Assembly (NCBI RefSeq): GCF_030160235.1
Contig: NZ_BSNY01000037.1
Span: 62,001 to 126,000, forward strand
Source: Mesorhizobium huakuii
Lineage (GTDB): Bacteria; Pseudomonadota; Alphaproteobacteria; Rhizobiales; Rhizobiaceae
DNA length: 64,000 bases
Reading direction: 5' to 3'
Part shown: one piece after another, positions 1 to 8,442 of the stretch
Layout: each line of letters opens with the position of its first letter
How positions within the stretch are numbered: the first letter of the stretch is position 1
Made by a program: the position numbers and the translations under genes
The notes under the pieces: generated by a model
The model's database searches: none
What the model was told of the DNA's origin: nothing
What the model saw: the letters and a program-made list of their open reading frames with translations, nothing else

Positions 1-594
1 AAGGGGCTGGGGCTGGCGGTTCTCGTGACCGCTTTCTGTTCGGTGGCGTGGTCGGCCTATGCCGCGCCCGTTTCCATGGTTGTCGGCGGCTCGACCTCCC
101 AGCCGATCGGCCACTATGATTTTTGCAAGATCCATGTCGCCGAATGCTCGATCCGCTCGTCCGACAGCGTACCGGAACACCTGACCAGCAAGCTGCTGCA
201 CGATATCTCGGCCGTGAATCTCTCGGTCAACACGCGCGTCAAGCCGATGAGCGACATGGACAATTACGGCAAGGACGAGTGGTGGGCCTATCCGGACAAC
301 GGTTTTGGCGACTGCGAGGATTACGCGCTGGAAAAGCGGCGCGAGCTCAACAGCCTGGGCATTGCCATAGCCAATCTTTTGATGACGGTGGTTCGCAAGC
401 CTGATGGCGAGGGTCACGCCGTGCTGACGGTGCGCACCGACAAGGGCGACTTCATCCTCGACAATCTGACCGACAAGGTCCGCCTCTGGAACCAGACAAG
501 CTATCGCTACCTGAAGCGACAGGCGAGCGACAACACCGGTCACTGGGTCTCCATTCTGGGTGGCGACGAACAGCTGGTCAGCGCCGTCAAATAA
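1..594 (+). CDS. Transglutaminase-like cysteine peptidase (BTLCP family), 5' end outside window
   Basis: The reading frame is open from base 1, and the residues before the first in-window GTG (position 25) are hydrophobic. The signal peptide therefore starts upstream and the gene is truncated by the window edge. The mature part has the bacterial transglutaminase-like cysteine proteinase signature: a Cys in the GDCEDYALEKR block, His in GEGHAVLTV and Asp in FILDNL form the expected Cys-His-Asp triad. The family is periplasmic and includes LapG, which cleaves adhesins. A clear paralogue lies at 53286-53894 and shares the NTRVKP, WAYPDNG and DCEDYALEKRREL blocks. The physiological substrate is unknown. 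Confidence 0.88.
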   Translation, partial: KGLGLAVLVTAFCSVAWSAYAAPVSMVVGGSTSQPIGHYDFCKIHVAECSIRSSDSVPEHLTSKLLHDISAVNLSVNTRVKPMSDMDNYGKDEWWAYPDNGFGDCEDYALEKRRELNSLGIAIANLLMTVVRKPDGEGHAVLTVRTDKGDFILDNLTDKVRLWNQTSYRYLKRQASDNTGHWVSILGGDEQLVSAVK

Positions 595-716
595 TCGGGT
601 CGGCTCCGCCGTGTCCGAGCATGAACCTCGATCCGATCCTTTTGGTGCCGGCCTTCCATCGTGCCAGCAAGTGGTGATAACCACGACAGCTGATTGAAGC
701 TGGCATCCGCAGGCGC

Positions 717-1508
717 ATGGACTTTCTGACACTTCTGAACTCGGCGCCCCTGCTGCTGGGCCTGGTCAAAGCCGCGCTGCCCCAGGCGGTCGCCAGCACG
801 ATGGCATTCAGCCAATGGTTCGTGTCGCTGCCGCCGTGCCGTGACCTCACCTTCGAGGCGACCAGCTATCTCGTCTGCGAGGTCGATCCGAAGCTGTATT
901 CGATCGAACTGTTCTGGAAGGACCCGGCCGGCAAGCCATTTCAGTCGCTTCACAATCTCGACACCGCCCAGCGCGCGGCCGGCCGCACCATGCTGTTTGC
1001 TATCAACGCCGGCATGTATCATCCCGACCTCAGGCCGGTTGGCCTCTATGTCGAGCGCGGCCAGGAAATGGCCGGCGTGAAGACGGGATCGGGAAGCGGC
1101 AATTTTTCGCTGCAGCCGAATGGCATCTTCTACATCGGCGGCGGCAAGGCCGCGGTCCAGGCGACCAGGGACTTCGTCAGGAAGCGGCCTTCCACCGACT
1201 ATGCCACGCAATCTGGACCGATGCTGGTGGTCGACGGCCAGCTCCATCCCAAATTCCAGTCCGACGGCACCTCGCGCAAGACCCGCGACGGCGTCGGGGT
1301 GCGCAAGGATGGTGTCGCGGTCTTTGCCATTTCGAACGGCACGGTGAATTTCCATGCATTCGCCCGGCTGTTTCGCGATGCACTCGGCTGCGACAATGCG
1401 CTGTTTCTCGATGGCACGATATCGAGCCTGTTCGCGCCCGCCATCGGCCGCAACGACGACTACTGGAATCTGGGGCCGATGATCGGCGTGTTCAGGAAGC
1501 GCGGCTAG
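717..1508 (+). CDS. Phosphodiester glycosidase / DUF2233 domain protein
   Basis: A 263-residue protein. An N-terminal hydrophobic stretch (about residues 5-30) could be a signal or membrane anchor. It is followed by a DUF2233/NAGPA-like domain opening at LTFEATSYLVCEVDP. Family-typical blocks are AINAGMY (about 98-104), GLYVERG, NGIFYI, ATQSGPMLV and LFLDGTISSLF near the C-terminus. Relatives of human NAGPA hydrolyse N-acetylglucosamine phosphodiesters and are often linked to exopolysaccharide or cell-wall metabolism. The precise substrate here cannot be read from sequence. It sits between the BTLCP protease and a convergent dedA-like gene, so it is probably monocistronic. Confidence 0.82.
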   Translation: MDFLTLLNSAPLLLGLVKAALPQAVASTMAFSQWFVSLPPCRDLTFEATSYLVCEVDPKLYSIELFWKDPAGKPFQSLHNLDTAQRAAGRTMLFAINAGMYHPDLRPVGLYVERGQEMAGVKTGSGSGNFSLQPNGIFYIGGGKAAVQATRDFVRKRPSTDYATQSGPMLVVDGQLHPKFQSDGTSRKTRDGVGVRKDGVAVFAISNGTVNFHAFARLFRDALGCDNALFLDGTISSLFAPAIGRNDDYWNLGPMIGVFRKRG

Positions 1509-1519
1509 GCGGGGGCGGA

Positions 1520-2134
1520 TCACCTGCTCCGGTGCTTGAGCGCGATCACCACTATGATGATCAAGGCGGCCACGGCGATCGCCGCCAATCCGAACAGGCT
1601 GGTCACGTCGAGCTCGGGAATGCTGCCGGCGCCCTTCGCCACCAGCCAGCCCGGCGACAACACGACCGGCGCCCAGATGATCGCCGACAGGATATTGGCG
1701 ATCTGGAAGCGGCGCCGGTGCATGCCCATCATGCCGGCGACCAGCGGCACGGTGGCGCGGACCGGGCCGAAGAAGCGGCCGACGAAAACCGCCGCGAAGC
1801 CATAGCGGTGGAAGAACAGCCGCGCCCTGGCGACCTCGCGGCGGTAGCGGTTGAGCGGCCATTTGTGGACAACGCCCCGCCCCAGCCATCTGCCGAGAAA
1901 ATAGGAGATGGTATCGCCGAGCGCCGCCCCGATCATCGCGGCCAGAAGGACGGGCAAAGGCTGGACGATACCCGCCCCCACCAGGCCGCCGACGATGATG
2001 AGCACCGTGGTGCCGGGCAAGAGGATTCCGACCAGCACGAGCGACTCGCCGAAGGCCAGCAGCCCGACCACGAGGCCGGCCCACGCCTGATGGTTCTCGA
2101 TGAAACAAACGCTCTGGTTTATGAACGCCTGCAA
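1520..2134 (-). CDS. DedA family membrane protein
   Basis: A 204-residue, multi-helix inner-membrane protein with the DedA/SNARE-associated (VTT) pattern. It shows the FGESLVLVGILLPGTTVL block near residue 28, GAALGDTISYFLGRWLGRG at about 70-90, and the motif FVGRFFGPVRATVPLVAGMMGM at about 115-137, whose paired Arg residues are characteristic. DedA proteins act as lipid flippases or scramblases and support envelope integrity and resistance to cationic peptides. An AGGAG element lies about 10 bases upstream of the ATG. It is convergent with the phosphodiester glycosidase gene, with an 11-base gap, and is likely transcribed with or just after the DUF1402 gene. Confidence 0.92.
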   Translation of the reverse strand: MQAFINQSVCFIENHQAWAGLVVGLLAFGESLVLVGILLPGTTVLIIVGGLVGAGIVQPLPVLLAAMIGAALGDTISYFLGRWLGRGVVHKWPLNRYRREVARARLFFHRYGFAAVFVGRFFGPVRATVPLVAGMMGMHRRRFQIANILSAIIWAPVVLSPGWLVAKGAGSIPELDVTSLFGLAAIAVAALIIIVVIALKHRSR

Positions 2135-2159
2135 GCAAGCTCCTGTTTAACAGCGTTTC

Positions 2160-3140
2160 TCAGCTGCCGCTGTCGAGAAGGCTTCTGAGTTCTTCGAGCT
2201 TGTCGTTGACGAGCCAGCCGTAATAATTCTCGACCGGCAGCTTGCGGCCCTTGCCGGTGAGCGCCGCGTGCAGGTCGGCTGCCCGCTGCCGGGGCTGGCC
2301 GACATTGTAGAGCGTGGCCGTGATGCCTGGATTGCCTGAGATATCGAAGCCCTGTTCCTTGTAGGCGTCGATGGCATCGCGCACGATCGCGGCGATGTAG
2401 ACAATGCTGCGGTCGGGATCCATGACATCGCGATAGATCGCCTGCGGGTGATCCGGCGTGAGCTTGTCGTAGCCGCTGACCCTGTTGACCAGATCGGTCA
2501 CTTCGAGCGCGGTCAGCGGGCTGATCTGGCCGAGGCCGAATGTCTGGCCGGCGAAGAAGGGCTGGAAGAAGGCCTGCTGGAAGGTCATCGCGTCATAAGT
2601 GACGCCGTCGACCGTCTTGCCGCGGAAATGGTCGATCCACACTTTGTCGCGGCAGCTCCACAGGGCGGCACTGTCTTTCGCCCCGGCGCAGGCCGTGAAT
2701 TCAGGCCGCTGGACAAAGGTCTGCACCGGCACGCCCTTGTAGCGGAAGGCGAAGTCGAGGCCGGAATAGGACAGCGCCTTCACATAGTAGGTCTGGACCG
2801 AGCCGACGGCCGTCACATTGTAGGTGTGTTCGCCGACCAGCGCGCCGACAATATGGATGGGGTCGATATCGTAGGCCGCCGCGACCTGCTTGATATGCGC
2901 CACCAGCTTCTTCTCGCGCTTCAGCAGCGCGACGATCTTCTCGTATTTTTCCGCGTAGGTGGTCTTGAAGGCGCGGGTTCGCGTCGCCGATGCATCCGGG
3001 ATCTGCGGCTGCGTTTCGGAGCGATTGCCGGGAGGAACGACGATCAGCGCGCTGGCATGCGCGGTCTCAACCAGCAGTGCGCCGCCGCAGGAGAGGGCCG
3101 CGAGCAGGGGGACCAGGAGAAGCCGCTGCAACGCAATCAT
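2160..3140 (-). CDS. DUF1402 family protein, predicted lysozyme-like periplasmic protein
   Basis: A 326-residue protein beginning MIALQRLLLVPLLAALSC. This ATG at 3140 gives a compact signal peptide, whereas the longer reading frame (to 3206) adds an arginine-rich N-terminus unlike a secretion signal. The body matches the rhizobial DUF1402 family: YDIDPIHIVGALVGEHTYN (about 96-114), two Cys in the central part, FGLGQISPLTALEVTDLVNR and GITATLYNVGQP. The E-H and GQISP arrangement resembles lytic transglycosylase/lysozyme folds, so a peptidoglycan role is plausible, but it is unproven for the family. The gene is divergent from a GH25 lysozyme lipoprotein, which supports an envelope role. Confidence 0.82.
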   Translation of the reverse strand: MIALQRLLLVPLLAALSCGGALLVETAHASALIVVPPGNRSETQPQIPDASATRTRAFKTTYAEKYEKIVALLKREKKLVAHIKQVAAAYDIDPIHIVGALVGEHTYNVTAVGSVQTYYVKALSYSGLDFAFRYKGVPVQTFVQRPEFTACAGAKDSAALWSCRDKVWIDHFRGKTVDGVTYDAMTFQQAFFQPFFAGQTFGLGQISPLTALEVTDLVNRVSGYDKLTPDHPQAIYRDVMDPDRSIVYIAAIVRDAIDAYKEQGFDISGNPGITATLYNVGQPRQRAADLHAALTGKGRKLPVENYYGWLVNDKLEELRSLLDSGS

Positions 3141-3378
3141 CGGGCGCCTTTTGAGAACTCGTGGAAAATGCCTGCGGCGAAGGCCGCCTCCCGTCTCAAC
3201 AGCCACATCATGGCACTGTCAAGGCTGGGCCGGCGGCATCGACGGCGAATGTCTGAAACGGGTCACAGTCATGGTAAAAAACTTGATTCAAACTTTATTG
3301 GTAATTTCTCATTCATAACTGGCCCGGTTGTCCGTCGGCCGTTGCCTTCGGTCTGTTGTGTTTTGAGTACAGGTCCAG

Positions 3379-4452
3379 ATGCGGTTACCAGGCGCCCTCA
3401 GTTTCGTGATCGCATCGCTATGCCTCGCCGGCTGCTCGTCGACATCGGGCATGGACGCGCTCGACATTCAGAAGCCGTCGAATGAAACCACCAGTTCGGT
3501 GGTGCGGCCAAGCGCACCGATCGCATCCGTTCCCGTGAGCAAGGCCAGCAATGCGCGCAAGCTGGCCGAGGCCGCGCCCGAGGACGCTCCCGATCGGCCC
3601 TTTGGGCTGGCGGAGGAAGAAACCGTGGCGCTCTCGGCGCCCGCTTTGCCGGACAATGTCGATCCGCCCATCGAGCCCGCGGCCCTGGTCTCGCCGCCGA
3701 AACTCTTGTCGCGCGCCGCGCCGGCGATGCTTGCCGGGCCGGTCACGCGCTACGGTTTTCGCGATGCCAAGCCGATCAATTTTGGCCGGGGCTCGCCCAG
3801 GCACCTTGCCGTGCACGGGGTCGACGTATCGCGCTGGCAAGGCAACGTGAACTGGGAAAAGCTGCGCAGCCAGGGCGCCAACTTCGCCTACATCAAGGCG
3901 ACCGATGGCGGCGACCATCTCGATCCGATGTTCATGAGGAACTGGCGCAATGCCGATGCGGCCGGGCTGAAGCGCGGCGCCTATCATTTCTTCTACTGGT
4001 GCCGCACCGCCGGCGAGCAGGCCGACTGGTTCATCCGCAACGTGCCGAAGGTCGATGGCGCGCTGCCGCCGGTGATCGACGTCGAGTGGAACGGCGACTC
4101 CAGCTGCAAGCGGCGCCCGTCGCGGGAAAAGGTGCTGGAGAAGATGCAGGTCTTCATGGACAAGCTTGAACGCCATTACGGCCAGCGTCCGATCATCTAC
4201 ACCTCCCCCGATTTCTATCGCGACAACCTCCAGGGCGCCTTCCTCGACTACCCGTTCTGGCTGCGCGCGGTGGCGCGGCATCCGTCAAAGGTCTATCCCG
4301 GCCGCAAATGGCTGTTCTGGCAGTATTCCGGCTCCGGCCTGTCGCACGGCGTGACCGGCCGCATCGACCTCAACGTCTTCCATGGCGACGAGCGGCAATG
4401 GCGCGCCTGGGCCGGCGGCGGCGGCCGTCAGATGATGGCCGACGCGGATTAG
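3379..4452 (+). CDS. GH25 family lysozyme (N,O-diacetylmuramidase), lipoprotein
   Basis: A 357-residue protein with a lipoprotein signal ending in the lipobox LAGC (Cys19). A low-complexity Pro/Ala/Ser-rich linker follows to about residue 140. The GH25 domain begins at HGVDVSRWQG and continues through FAYIKATDG, GAYHFFYW, the acidic PPVIDVEW block that carries the catalytic Asp/Glu, IIYTSPDFY, and WLFWQYSGSG with the terminal RIDLNVFHG. GH25 enzymes cleave the MurNAc-GlcNAc beta-1,4 bond. Outer-membrane anchoring would place it at the peptidoglycan. It is divergently arranged with the DUF1402 gene, and a T-rich promoter region lies in between (about 3280-3370). Confidence 0.92.
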   Translation: MRLPGALSFVIASLCLAGCSSTSGMDALDIQKPSNETTSSVVRPSAPIASVPVSKASNARKLAEAAPEDAPDRPFGLAEEETVALSAPALPDNVDPPIEPAALVSPPKLLSRAAPAMLAGPVTRYGFRDAKPINFGRGSPRHLAVHGVDVSRWQGNVNWEKLRSQGANFAYIKATDGGDHLDPMFMRNWRNADAAGLKRGAYHFFYWCRTAGEQADWFIRNVPKVDGALPPVIDVEWNGDSSCKRRPSREKVLEKMQVFMDKLERHYGQRPIIYTSPDFYRDNLQGAFLDYPFWLRAVARHPSKVYPGRKWLFWQYSGSGLSHGVTGRIDLNVFHGDERQWRAWAGGGGRQMMADAD

Positions 4453-4485
4453 CGGCCGCGTCGCCATTCGTTCAGGTCCTGCCGT

Positions 4486-4674
4486 CTATTGGAGCTGGTT
4501 GCTCCCGCCATTCCTGTCTTCGCTCAGCCGCAGCTGTCTCCGCAACGCCATGATCTCGGCAATCGCGGCATCGATCATGGTGAGAAGCGTAATCGTATCG
4601 TGCTGGGTGGGATCGGCCCTGACATAGGCGAGCTGGTTGACGATGTCGGTGTCGTCCTCGTTTTCGTCGCTCAT
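4486..4674 (-). CDS. Small acidic hypothetical protein
   Basis: A 62-residue protein, acidic at the N-terminus (MSDENEDDTDIVNQLAYVRA), then predicted helical with regularly spaced Leu/Ile/Ala up to RRQLRLSEDR. No domain was recognised and there is no signal peptide or membrane segment. The composition (no shadow-frame Arg/Pro bias) suggests a real gene rather than an antisense artefact. It is convergent with the GH25 gene, with a 33-base gap. Function unknown. Confidence 0.6.
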   Translation of the reverse strand: MSDENEDDTDIVNQLAYVRADPTQHDTITLLTMIDAAIAEIMALRRQLRLSEDRNGGSNQLQ

Positions 4675-4796
4675 GGCCGTCTTCCGGTTGTTATCTTCCA
4701 GACGTTCTCATTCCATCCGATCCGTCGTCAAATTGCACCTATATCACTTCGTCGTGTGAATGGCCGCCCGACCGCCATCCAACCGGTCCGACCGCC

Positions 4797-4910
4797 TTAT
4801 CTTGGATAACGGCGACGCGATTCGTCATAGGTGGCAAAAGCCAGAACCGCGGAAAATGACGCGAAGCTGAGCAGGACTGCGGCGATAACCATGAGGTCGT
4901 AAGTCGACAC
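4797..4910 (-). CDS. Very small single-pass membrane protein (37 aa)
   Basis: Read on the minus strand from a GTG at 4910, this short frame encodes 37 residues. A hydrophobic helix (LMVIAAVLLSFASFSAVLAF) is followed by a short polar tail, TYDESRRRYPR, ending at TAA. An AAGGAG ribosome-binding site sits 7 bases before the GTG, which both decides the start and argues that the frame is translated. The helix-plus-basic-tail layout obeys the positive-inside rule with a periplasmic N-terminus. It is too short for most gene callers. Function unknown; regulatory peptides that bind larger membrane proteins often look like this. Confidence 0.6.
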   Translation of the reverse strand: MSTYDLMVIAAVLLSFASFSAVLAFATYDESRRRYPR

Positions 4911-5081
4911 GTTCGTTCTCCTTGGGATGATGGCCGAGGAGACAGCACGGACGATGCGTTCGCGTTGATCTGGATCAACCGATCGGCCGATGCCGGGCCT
5001 TGCGCGACACGGGGGACTGGAACCGAGGGCTGAGAGAGGCGAGATTCATATCGTCCCCAATCCTCGGCTCCTATCGGTGCT

Positions 5082-5462
5082 CTATGAAGCCGACGGCTCG
5101 TTGATCATCGCCTCGATGTTGTAGCCATCGGGGTCGAGCACGAAGCAGGCGTAGTAATTCTGCGCATAGCCGGGACGCGGGCCGGGTGCGCCATTGTCTC
5201 TGGCGCCGGCTGCCAGCGCTGACTGGTGGAACGCATCGACCTCAGCCTTGCTGCCGACGCGGAAGGCAACATGCAGATGGGTGAGCGGCGGCGCCTCGCC
5301 GGTTCGCTGGATCTCGAACAGGCAGCCATTGCCGACATCGAAAGCCCAGAACACACCCTCCTTGCCGAAGGACAGGCGATATCCCAGGGGCGCGAAAGCG
5401 CGCTCGTAGAAGAGCTTGCTCTTCTCCAGGTCACCCACTTCGATGGTTATGTGATCGATCAT
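5082..5462 (-). CDS. VOC family (glyoxalase/bleomycin resistance) protein
   Basis: A 126-residue single VOC module starting MIDHITIEVGDLEKSKLFYE. The open frame continues upstream but without family features, so the ATG at 5462 is chosen. It contains the two beta-alpha-beta-beta-beta halves, with typical metal-site blocks DHITIEV (His4), THLHVAFRV (His63 or nearby) and LDPDGYNIEAMI (Glu near 117). The ending FVLDPDGYNIEAM is common in uncharacterised proteobacterial VOC proteins. It probably binds or transforms a small molecule; the substrate is unknown. It lies 32 bases after a LysR-type regulator gene on the same strand and may be co-transcribed with it. Confidence 0.88.
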   Translation of the reverse strand: MIDHITIEVGDLEKSKLFYERAFAPLGYRLSFGKEGVFWAFDVGNGCLFEIQRTGEAPPLTHLHVAFRVGSKAEVDAFHQSALAAGARDNGAPGPRPGYAQNYYACFVLDPDGYNIEAMINEPSAS

Positions 5463-5494
5463 CTGGTCCTCTGTAGCGAGTGAACCCTCCAAGC

Positions 5495-6406
5495 CTATGT
5501 CTGGCGCTCTTCCTGCGCCCGAATCTCCGCGGTCTGGGCCAGCACCCAGTCGCGGAACACCTTGATCTTCGGCACGTTGCGGCGGCCTTCCAGATGTACC
5601 AGCCAATAGCCGTCGCCGTCGGATCCGAGGACTTCGAAGGGCTGTATCAACTGGCCCTTCGCCAGCAGGGCGCTGTAGATATTGCGGGTGAGGATGGCCG
5701 CGCCCCGATCGGTCAAAGCCGCCATCGCGTCGTAGGCCTGCGAACCCAGCATCGGGCCCGCAATCACGCGATCGGGCTCGAAGGGTACGCCGGCGGATTC
5801 GAACCAGATTTTCCACCAGGGATCGTCGGCGCAGCACAGCGGCACCTTGTAGAGATCCTCGGGGCGCCGGATGCCGCCCACGCTTTCAGCCAGTCTTGGG
5901 CTGAGCATGGGCGTGTAGTCGGCCTTGAACAGATAGTGCGCGGTCAGACCGGGCCAGTTTCCGGTGCCGGTCCGGATGCCGATGTCCATGTCCTCGCGTG
6001 TGAAATCGACGAGCCGGGGCGATGTGTTGACCTTCACGGCAAGGTCTGGATGCATCAGCTGGAATGTTCCAAGCCATACGGCCAGCCAGTTCGTCGCAAA
6101 GGTTTCCATGGTCGTGACCGACAGCACGCCGGTCGCTCCGCCCTTGGTGGCGACCCAAGCATCTGCGAGTGCCGAGAACGCGCCGGATGCATGCGGCGCC
6201 AGCTGCTGTCCAGCTTCGGTCAAGGCAATCTGCCTTGTTTTTCTTATGAAAAGCGGCGTTCCGGCGCGCTCCTCCAGCACCTTGATCTGATAGCTGGCAG
6301 CGGACTGGGTCATGCCCAGTTCTTCCGCGGCCTTGGTGAAACTGCCCAGCCGCGCCGCGGCTTCAAAGACCCTGATGGCCCCTAATGGCGGTAGTTCCCA
6401 ACTCAT
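5495..6406 (-). CDS. LysR-family transcriptional regulator, GcvA-like
   Basis: A 303-residue LTTR. The winged HTH lies at residues 5-65 (LGAIRVFEAAARLGSFTKAA, then TQSAASYQIKVLEE) and the effector-binding domain from about 92. The opening PPLGAIRVFEAAARLGSFTKAAEELG style and the later MDIGIRTGTGNWPGL are typical of the GcvA/AmpR-like subgroup. Such proteins activate or repress neighbouring genes in response to a small ligand. Here the same-strand neighbour is a VOC protein and the divergent gene is a DUF1127 protein. Which of them is controlled is not visible. Confidence 0.9.
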   Translation of the reverse strand: MSWELPPLGAIRVFEAAARLGSFTKAAEELGMTQSAASYQIKVLEERAGTPLFIRKTRQIALTEAGQQLAPHASGAFSALADAWVATKGGATGVLSVTTMETFATNWLAVWLGTFQLMHPDLAVKVNTSPRLVDFTREDMDIGIRTGTGNWPGLTAHYLFKADYTPMLSPRLAESVGGIRRPEDLYKVPLCCADDPWWKIWFESAGVPFEPDRVIAGPMLGSQAYDAMAALTDRGAAILTRNIYSALLAKGQLIQPFEVLGSDGDGYWLVHLEGRRNVPKIKVFRDWVLAQTAEIRAQEERQT

Positions 6407-6510
6407 GACGCATCAATCCTCCTGATGCATGCTACGCGACGTTCGATTGGAAGCCAAGGCCGCGAGCAGGCATGCTCTGGTCATCAAATCGAACCCGAAA
6501 GGACAGGGCT

Positions 6511-6678
6511 ATGACCACCACCCTCTACAGCACGCTTCGTCGTCCGATGCTCGATCTCTTCACCGCGCCGTTCAGGTCCCGCAGGCGCCACCTGCTCGAC
6601 CACCGTTCGCTGTCGGATCATTTCCTGCGCGACATCGGCGTCCTCGACGGACACGTGCCTCCCGGCACCCTTCACTGA
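6511..6678 (+). CDS. DUF1127 domain small protein
   Basis: A 55-residue, strongly basic protein starting at ATG 6511, preceded by an AAAGGACAG ribosome-binding site. The C-terminal half RRRHLLDHRSLSDHFLRDIG matches the YjiS-like DUF1127 pattern, an arginine-rich helix followed by a short turn around L-x-D-I-G. In other alphaproteobacteria such small proteins have been linked to RNA metabolism and to phosphate or carbon starvation responses. That is family knowledge, not evidence here. The upstream reading frame (from 6472) is considered untranslated. Confidence 0.75.
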   Translation: MTTTLYSTLRRPMLDLFTAPFRSRRRHLLDHRSLSDHFLRDIGVLDGHVPPGTLH

Positions 6679-6717
6679 CGAAGTTTTTTGACCCACATGG
6701 ACGCAAGGGAGGGCAAG

Positions 6718-7326
6718 ATGGATGTGTTGTCGCAGGCTCTGGCGAAGAGCCGTCAAACGATCAGCGCCTATGAGGATTATGCGGATCGCTACGATGCTAT
6801 CGTGCGGCATGTCCCCAACGAGAGGGAGCAGGGATCGCTGAAGCGTCTGGTGGCGATCGCCGGCACGTCAGGCCGGATTCTGGAAGTCGGGTCCGGAGCG
6901 GGCTACGATGCGGACTTTCTGGAAGGCCTGGGCGTCAAGGTTCGGCGCACCGACGCGACAAAACGGTTTCTCGAGCTACAGGCGGCGCGCGGCAAGCACG
7001 GTGAGCTTCTCGATCTCCTCACCGACGATCTCGGCGGCCCCTATGACGCCGTCCTGGCGCTCGCCGTCCTGATCCATGTGCCGCGCGACCAGATCGACCA
7101 GGTGCTTGCCAAGATAGCGCGGTCGCTGCGGCTAGGCGGTGCCTTCCTCGTATCGATGCGCAATGGCGACGGCGAGACATCAGGCAGCTATCATACGGTC
7201 CTGTGGCGCAGGGACGACTTCGCGGCCCGTCTCGAAGCCGCCGGGCTGGTGCTTCTCAGGGACGATTTCAACATTGGCCGCAACAGCGAGGAATGGAACA
7301 CCTTCCTGGCTGTGAGGCCGTCATGA
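6718..7326 (+). CDS. Class I SAM-dependent methyltransferase
   Basis: A 202-residue Rossmann-fold methyltransferase. The start at 6718 is chosen because GGGAGGGCAAG lies directly before it; in-frame ATGs at 6688 and 6697 lack a comparable site. Motif I is ILEVGSGAGYDADFLE (about residues 55-70), the acidic loop is VRRTDATKRFLEL, and motif IV is AVLALAVLIHVPRDQI. The late WRRDDFAARLEAAGL is common in methyltransferase family 11/25 proteins. The substrate is not deducible. It follows the DUF1127 gene by about 40 bases on the same strand. Confidence 0.88.
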   Translation: MDVLSQALAKSRQTISAYEDYADRYDAIVRHVPNEREQGSLKRLVAIAGTSGRILEVGSGAGYDADFLEGLGVKVRRTDATKRFLELQAARGKHGELLDLLTDDLGGPYDAVLALAVLIHVPRDQIDQVLAKIARSLRLGGAFLVSMRNGDGETSGSYHTVLWRRDDFAARLEAAGLVLLRDDFNIGRNSEEWNTFLAVRPS

Positions 7327-7339
7327 AGGGATCTTTTTC

Positions 7340-7362
7340 CCTTCTCCCACAACGGGCGAAGG
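7340..7362. repeat. Degenerate CCTTCTCCC/GGGAGAAGG palindromic repeat
   Basis: A hairpin with arms CCTTCTCCC and GGGCGAAGG (one mismatch) around a 5-base loop, just after the methyltransferase stop. A better-preserved copy occurs at 9650-9677. Short palindromes of this kind are dispersed in intergenic DNA of rhizobia. Confidence 0.5.
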
Positions 7363-7470
7363 AGAGCCGCGCGTGACGCCTGGCCGCTCATCTCTCGACT
7401 TTGCGAATAAGCGAGACATTGCCGCCGCGGTGCTGTCTAGTGCCGGTTCCTGCACTCCGGGGGGATCAGG

Positions 7471-8442
7471 ATGGAGCTGGAACTCAAATTTCTGCTTGTC
7501 GGATTTGCCTGCGCGGTCTCCGGCATGCTGTCGCTCATCACCTTCTTGAAATGGCGAGAGGTGCAGGCGCTCAGCCGCTGGTTGCCGACGCCGGGAAAGA
7601 TCATCTCGTCGCGCGTCGAGGCGCGTGAGGTCAGGAGCTCGGGCGTCGGCTCGGACAGCAGCGATACCACCGAGATGCGCAATTTTCCGGCGATCACCTT
7701 CGAATACAAAGTCGGCGGCAAGAAATTTCAAAGCTCGCGCTACAGCGTGAAGGAGAATTTGGGGAATTTCGAAGTCACCGAAACCCTTGCGCAGTTTCCC
7801 CGCGGCGCGGAGGTGACCGTCTTCTACAATCCGGCCGATCCGAGCAAGGCCGTGATCGAGCGCACCATGCCGGACGGCGCCTTCAAGTTCATGGTCCAGC
7901 TCTCGGCCGGGTTGGTGATCGGCACAGCGGTGCTGGTGTTTTCCGTCGGCGGCGTGCTGGAGGCGATCCGGCCGCATCTGCCCAAGCCGCAGAACCTCGG
8001 GGCCGCGGCATTGCTGCTGTTCATGGGGCTGTTTGCCCTGCGCATGGGTTTTGTCCAAAAATCGCTGGCCGGGCAGGCGGCAAAATGGCCGGTCGCCGCC
8101 GGCCGCATCGAGTCCTCAGGTCTGCAGGCGCTGCGAAACTATAGCGGCTATCAACGCTGGCGCACCGTCTTCAAATCTCGCATCGTCTACAGCTATGGCG
8201 TCGCCGGCCAGCGCTACAGTTCTGACCGCGTGACGTTCGGCGCCACAGTGACGGCTTCGCTGCCCGGCCTCGTCAGCGGCCAGGCCCGAAGCTATGCCGA
8301 GGGCAGCAAGGTCGACGTGCACTACGACCCCGCCAACCCTACCTCGGCCGTGCTCGAATGCCGGGTGAGGGGACTTTGGCTGCTGTGGGTCTGTTCGGCG
8401 GGCTTTCTCGGTGGCGCGGCTTTGCTGGTCGGGCTGGTGTGA
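7471..8442 (+). CDS. DUF3592 domain membrane protein (two repeats)
   Basis: A 323-residue protein with an N-terminal membrane helix (about 8-27), two central helices (about 150-190) and a C-terminal helix (about 302-322). Between them are two DUF3592-like modules. The first, at about residues 38-135, runs WLPTPGKIISSRVEAREV to VFYNPADPSKAVIE. The second, at about 200-300, runs WPVAAGRIESSGL to VHYDPANPTSAVLE. The matching YNPADPxxAV / YDPANPxxAV endings show internal duplication. Function is unknown. A GGGGGGATCAGG stretch precedes the ATG. It is the first gene of a three-gene same-strand unit with two exported proteins. Confidence 0.85.
   Translation: MELELKFLLVGFACAVSGMLSLITFLKWREVQALSRWLPTPGKIISSRVEAREVRSSGVGSDSSDTTEMRNFPAITFEYKVGGKKFQSSRYSVKENLGNFEVTETLAQFPRGAEVTVFYNPADPSKAVIERTMPDGAFKFMVQLSAGLVIGTAVLVFSVGGVLEAIRPHLPKPQNLGAAALLLFMGLFALRMGFVQKSLAGQAAKWPVAAGRIESSGLQALRNYSGYQRWRTVFKSRIVYSYGVAGQRYSSDRVTFGATVTASLPGLVSGQARSYAEGSKVDVHYDPANPTSAVLECRVRGLWLLWVCSAGFLGGAALLVGLV

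Noticed and set aside
540-2138. 532-codon minus-strand frame spanning the phosphodiester glycosidase and dedA genes
   Set aside because: It runs across two genes in other frames with Arg-rich, motif-free sequence.
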